This document shows, one piece after another, positions 5,797 to 7,651 of a stretch of DNA of 7,651 nt. Under the pieces are notes generated by a model. The model did no database searches. It saw only the letters and a program-made list of their open reading frames with translations, and was not told where the DNA came from. Position 1 is the stretch's first letter, and each line of letters opens with the position of its first letter. The translations under genes were made by a program, and so were the position numbers. The stretch comes from JAQVEM01 sp964601205 (lineage in GTDB: Bacteria > Actinomycetota > Humimicrobiia > Humimicrobiales > Humimicrobiaceae), in the NCBI GenBank assembly GCA_964601205.1, contig CAZRML010000002.1, positions 1 to 7,651 of the forward strand, in the 5' to 3' direction.

Positions 5797-7044
5797 TTAA
5801 TCTTTTTTATAAGCCTCGCCGGACTTAACCAGAGCAAACTTAATTAACGGCGGCGAAACCAGCTCGTTTATTATAACTGATGCTATTATACCATTTATGA
5901 ATACATTGGCGATATTAGCATCAATTAGGGGAACATGCTCCTTTATCAGCAGTGCTAAACCCATGGTTACGCCTGCTTTGGGAAAAAGACCGAAGGTCAA
6001 ATATTTCTTAAAGCTTTCCGGTGATTTAGAAACTGACACTCCAATATTAACCCCTACAAATTTTCCTATAAATCTACTGATAACTAAAATTACAGCTATG
6101 ATTCCAGAAGTTTTTAATATGGTATAATCAAAATGTGCACCGGCTAAAGTAAAAAACATGGCGAAAATTACCCCTTCAATGCTGTGCACTGCCTCAAACA
6201 TTTTTTCACTATCAACCATTCTGTTTACCACAATAAAGCCCATAACCATATTTGCCAGGATATTCGACAGCCCCAGAGCACTGGACAGGCCGGTGCATAA
6301 AAAAACTGTACCCAGGACTATAACCATCATCTGCGGCACCTTTCTTATAAATTTGCCTACAAAAGTCAGCCCAAATCCTAAAATGGTACCCAGAGCTATT
6401 GCTCCAAATATATCAATAATAGGAGCCAGTAACATTTTATAAAGAGAGATATTCCTTAATCCGATTATTAAAGAATCAGCAATATTCGCACCAATGGAAT
6501 AAGCTATAACTGCTATAGCATCATCCAGCACAATTATTGCTAAAAGAGTGGTCGTAAACGGACCGGTTGCCCTATATTCATGAATAACCGCTATAGTTGC
6601 AGCAGGGGCAGTGGCACAGGATATGGCTCCAATAATTATAGCAATCGGCAAACATGAAATAAAAGAAGGAGTACCGCCCACATCAACTCTTATTAAAAAC
6701 GGACCGAGAAAAGCTATTATTGCAGTGACAAATATCCACGCTCCTATTGCCTGGAAAAATGTAATTATGGGAATACTCTTACCAAACTGCTTTAGCCTTT
6801 TAAGATATAATCCCCCTCCTACCAGGTATCCAATTATCCCCAGGCTAATCTCTGTAATTATGTTTAATTCCCCTTCAATTAATTCTCCGGGGATAATATC
6901 TAACAGGCTTAAAATTATGCCTACTATAATAAATCCGCTTATAGTCGGGAAGTTAACCTTTCGAGCTGCCAGCCCGCCAAAGAAACCAATTACCAGAAAT
7001 ATTCCAATAGCAAGAACGACATTAAACTCAAAATTAAAGCCCAT
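5797..7044 (-). CDS. CPA2-like monovalent cation/proton antiporter
   Basis: A 415-residue membrane protein with about 12 hydrophobic segments and almost no soluble tail, as in Na+/H+ or K+/H+ exchangers of the CPA/NapA fold. Family marks include the N-terminal FPTISGFIIVGIIL segment (32-45), the TM4 unwound region ISCATAPAAT (141-150), and the ion-binding aspartate pair D174-D175 in IVLDDAIAV. Also present are R324 and K328 in ISRFIGKFVG (a basic residue in the discontinuous helix) and FPKAGVTMGLA (354-364). A DD pair, rather than ND, is associated with electrogenic exchange in NapA-type proteins. It lacks the C-terminal RCK/TrkA-N domain of many KefB-like relatives; instead a separate CBS protein follows 34 bp downstream. 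The ATG at 7044 has no clear RBS, but no better start is visible. Which cation is exchanged cannot be told from sequence. Confidence 0.9.
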   Translation of the reverse strand: MGFNFEFNVVLAIGIFLVIGFFGGLAARKVNFPTISGFIIVGIILSLLDIIPGELIEGELNIITEISLGIIGYLVGGGLYLKRLKQFGKSIPIITFFQAIGAWIFVTAIIAFLGPFLIRVDVGGTPSFISCLPIAIIIGAISCATAPAATIAVIHEYRATGPFTTTLLAIIVLDDAIAVIAYSIGANIADSLIIGLRNISLYKMLLAPIIDIFGAIALGTILGFGLTFVGKFIRKVPQMMVIVLGTVFLCTGLSSALGLSNILANMVMGFIVVNRMVDSEKMFEAVHSIEGVIFAMFFTLAGAHFDYTILKTSGIIAVILVISRFIGKFVGVNIGVSVSKSPESFKKYLTFGLFPKAGVTMGLALLIKEHVPLIDANIANVFINGIIASVIINELVSPPLIKFALVKSGEAYKKD

Positions 7045-7089
7045 AGTATTTTATAATAAATATGTAAATAGTCCTTTTCATAACTTAGT

Positions 7090-7119
7090 ATTATACCATA
7101 ACATTTAACCCAATCTTAA
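7090..7119 (-). promoter_or_regulatory. candidate promoter of the antiporter-CBS unit
   Basis: On the minus strand a perfect TATAAT (7090-7095) is preceded after 18 nt by TTAAGA (7114-7119; 4 of 6 to TTGACA). The start point would be near 7083, leaving a leader of about 38 nt. The -35 side is weak and sits in a TTAAAA/TTTTAA dyad. Confidence 0.45.
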
Positions 7120-7267
7120 AATTTCCTGCTTTTTTAAGGAATAAACCCACCGGCCTTGCTCAGGTATTCTTCCTCGTGACCTTAACATCTCCATGGTTTC
7201 TTAACCCTTTTGCAGAACTATAAGAATTCCGGTTACAATCTTCAGTCCATGAATAATCATAGTATAG
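7097..7267. other. Intergenic stretch between antiporter promoter and DUF89 relic
   Basis: No intact gene is seen on either strand. The minus strand keeps about 40 codons open (7160-7277 region) reading WLYYDYSWTEDCNRNSYSS, with no start or RBS, which could be relic coding sequence or chance. A 7-base dyad CTTAAAA/TTTTAAG (7115-7121 and 7132-7138) overlaps the antiporter's upstream region. Nothing else is recognisable. Confidence 0.4.
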
Positions 7268-7578
7268 CCAGATAAAGCTCTATCTAACATGCCGTCTGGG
7301 TTAGATTATTATTCTTCTCCTGCTTATAGGTCTGACACTGCCTATTTTGTAGCACGGGAGGTTATTGGAGTTAATGATTACAAAAAATTCAGAAAATCAC
7401 TGGATGAGTCCGCAAATATTTTTATTTAAGTAATAATGCCGGTGAAATTGTTTTTGACAGGGTTCTAATAGAAGAGCTTATCGGACTAAAAAAGAAAGTG
7501 GCTCTACCTGTTAAATCAGAGCCCGTGACCAGTAATTCCATCATAGTAGTTACAAAGGAGCCGGCCCTGTCAATATAG
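7268..7578 (+). pseudogene. Decayed DUF89/ARMT1-like metal-dependent phosphatase gene
   Basis: Two fragments in different frames read like parts of one DUF89 protein, the family of damage-control phosphatases. Frame one (7268-7429, ending TAA) gives YYSSPAYRSDTAYFVAREVIGVND then YKKFRKSLDESANIF, like the N-terminal helical part that normally ends 'G..DPYK..K..sN..A'. The proline of DPYK is missing. Shifted by one frame, from about 7411 to a TAG at 7576, FYLSNNAGEIVFDRVLIEEL matches the hallmark 'YLaDNaGEIvfD.lLieeL' of the Rossmann core, but the first metal-binding Asp is Asn. Tens of residues normally between these parts are gone, and the C-terminal half is missing. No start codon with an RBS is seen. 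A broken remnant rather than a working gene is strongly favoured; a cluster of sequencing errors could explain the frame change but not the deletion. Confidence 0.75.
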
Positions 7579-7651
7579 CCAGGGTCATTTATACAGGAAA
7601 TGATAGAATCAGGGTAAACTTTGAAAGCCCGAATGATTTTGAAGCAAAACC
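7539..7651 (+). other. Open stretch of unknown identity running off the window
   Basis: In a third frame, overlapping the end of the DUF89 remnant, codons stay open from a stop at 7536 to the window edge, giving SSYKGAGPVNIARVIYTGND followed by RIRVNFESPNDF. The composition looks like real coding sequence (alternating hydrophobic/polar strand pattern), but I do not recognise the family and see no start or RBS. It may be another relic joined to the DUF89 remains, or an in-frame part of a gene beyond the window. Confidence 0.3.

Noticed and set aside
5797..7108. Several long plus-strand open frames lying opposite the antiporter gene (for example 6611-7108)
   Set aside because: Their proteins are proline/isoleucine-rich with no family motif, and they are the complement of a clear antiporter with conserved membrane motifs; they are shadow frames.
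1..7651. CRISPR array, tRNA/rRNA genes, insertion sequence or phage module
   Set aside because: No spaced direct repeats, clover-leaf or rRNA-like sequence, transposase motif or terminal inverted repeats were seen.

Overview
The window is AT-rich bacterial-looking DNA. Several genes have recognisable sigma70-type -35/-10 boxes, one has a strong Shine-Dalgarno, and the tight gene packing is broken by stretches of decayed coding sequence. The gene set (DPSL-type ferritin, FeoB iron importer, antiporter, no respiratory genes) would fit an anaerobic or microaerophilic, possibly uncultivated bacterium. The taxon cannot be fixed from sequence alone, so lineage is left open.

Layout. Positions 1-514 (+) are the C-terminal end of a larger protein whose last part looks like a carbohydrate-binding beta-sandwich. 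Positions 571-4241 form an iron block read entirely on the minus strand. It runs from a promoter and a 34-bp palindromic operator (4184-4241), through a three-domain regulator (PadR-like HTH + DtxR-like HTH/dimerisation + FeoA-like SH3; 3184-4170) whose end overlaps a divergent feoB (1296-3197), to a ferritin of the DPSL/thioferritin type with its own promoter (571-1062). The import gene, its probable sensor-regulator and the storage/detoxification protein are therefore side by side. A coding relic (4260-4406) separates this block from a HAD-family phosphatase/phosphomutase gene (4409-5056, minus).

Positions 5298-7044 are a two-gene minus-strand unit: a CPA2-like monovalent cation/proton antiporter followed 34 bp later by a stand-alone two-CBS-domain protein, which may sense an adenine nucleotide and modulate the transporter. 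From 7268 to about 7578 (+) lie remains of a DUF89/ARMT1-like phosphatase gene with an internal deletion, a frame change and premature stops. The last ~110 bases carry another open stretch of unknown identity running off the window.

The most interesting item is the regulator. Fusing two DNA-binding modules of different families to a FeoA domain, with no separate feoA visible, and overlapping feoB, suggests one polypeptide that may both control the operon and act on FeoB. The nested palindrome over the -10 box is a natural candidate for its operator. FeoB itself departs from family consensus in the guanine-specificity G4 and G5 loops.
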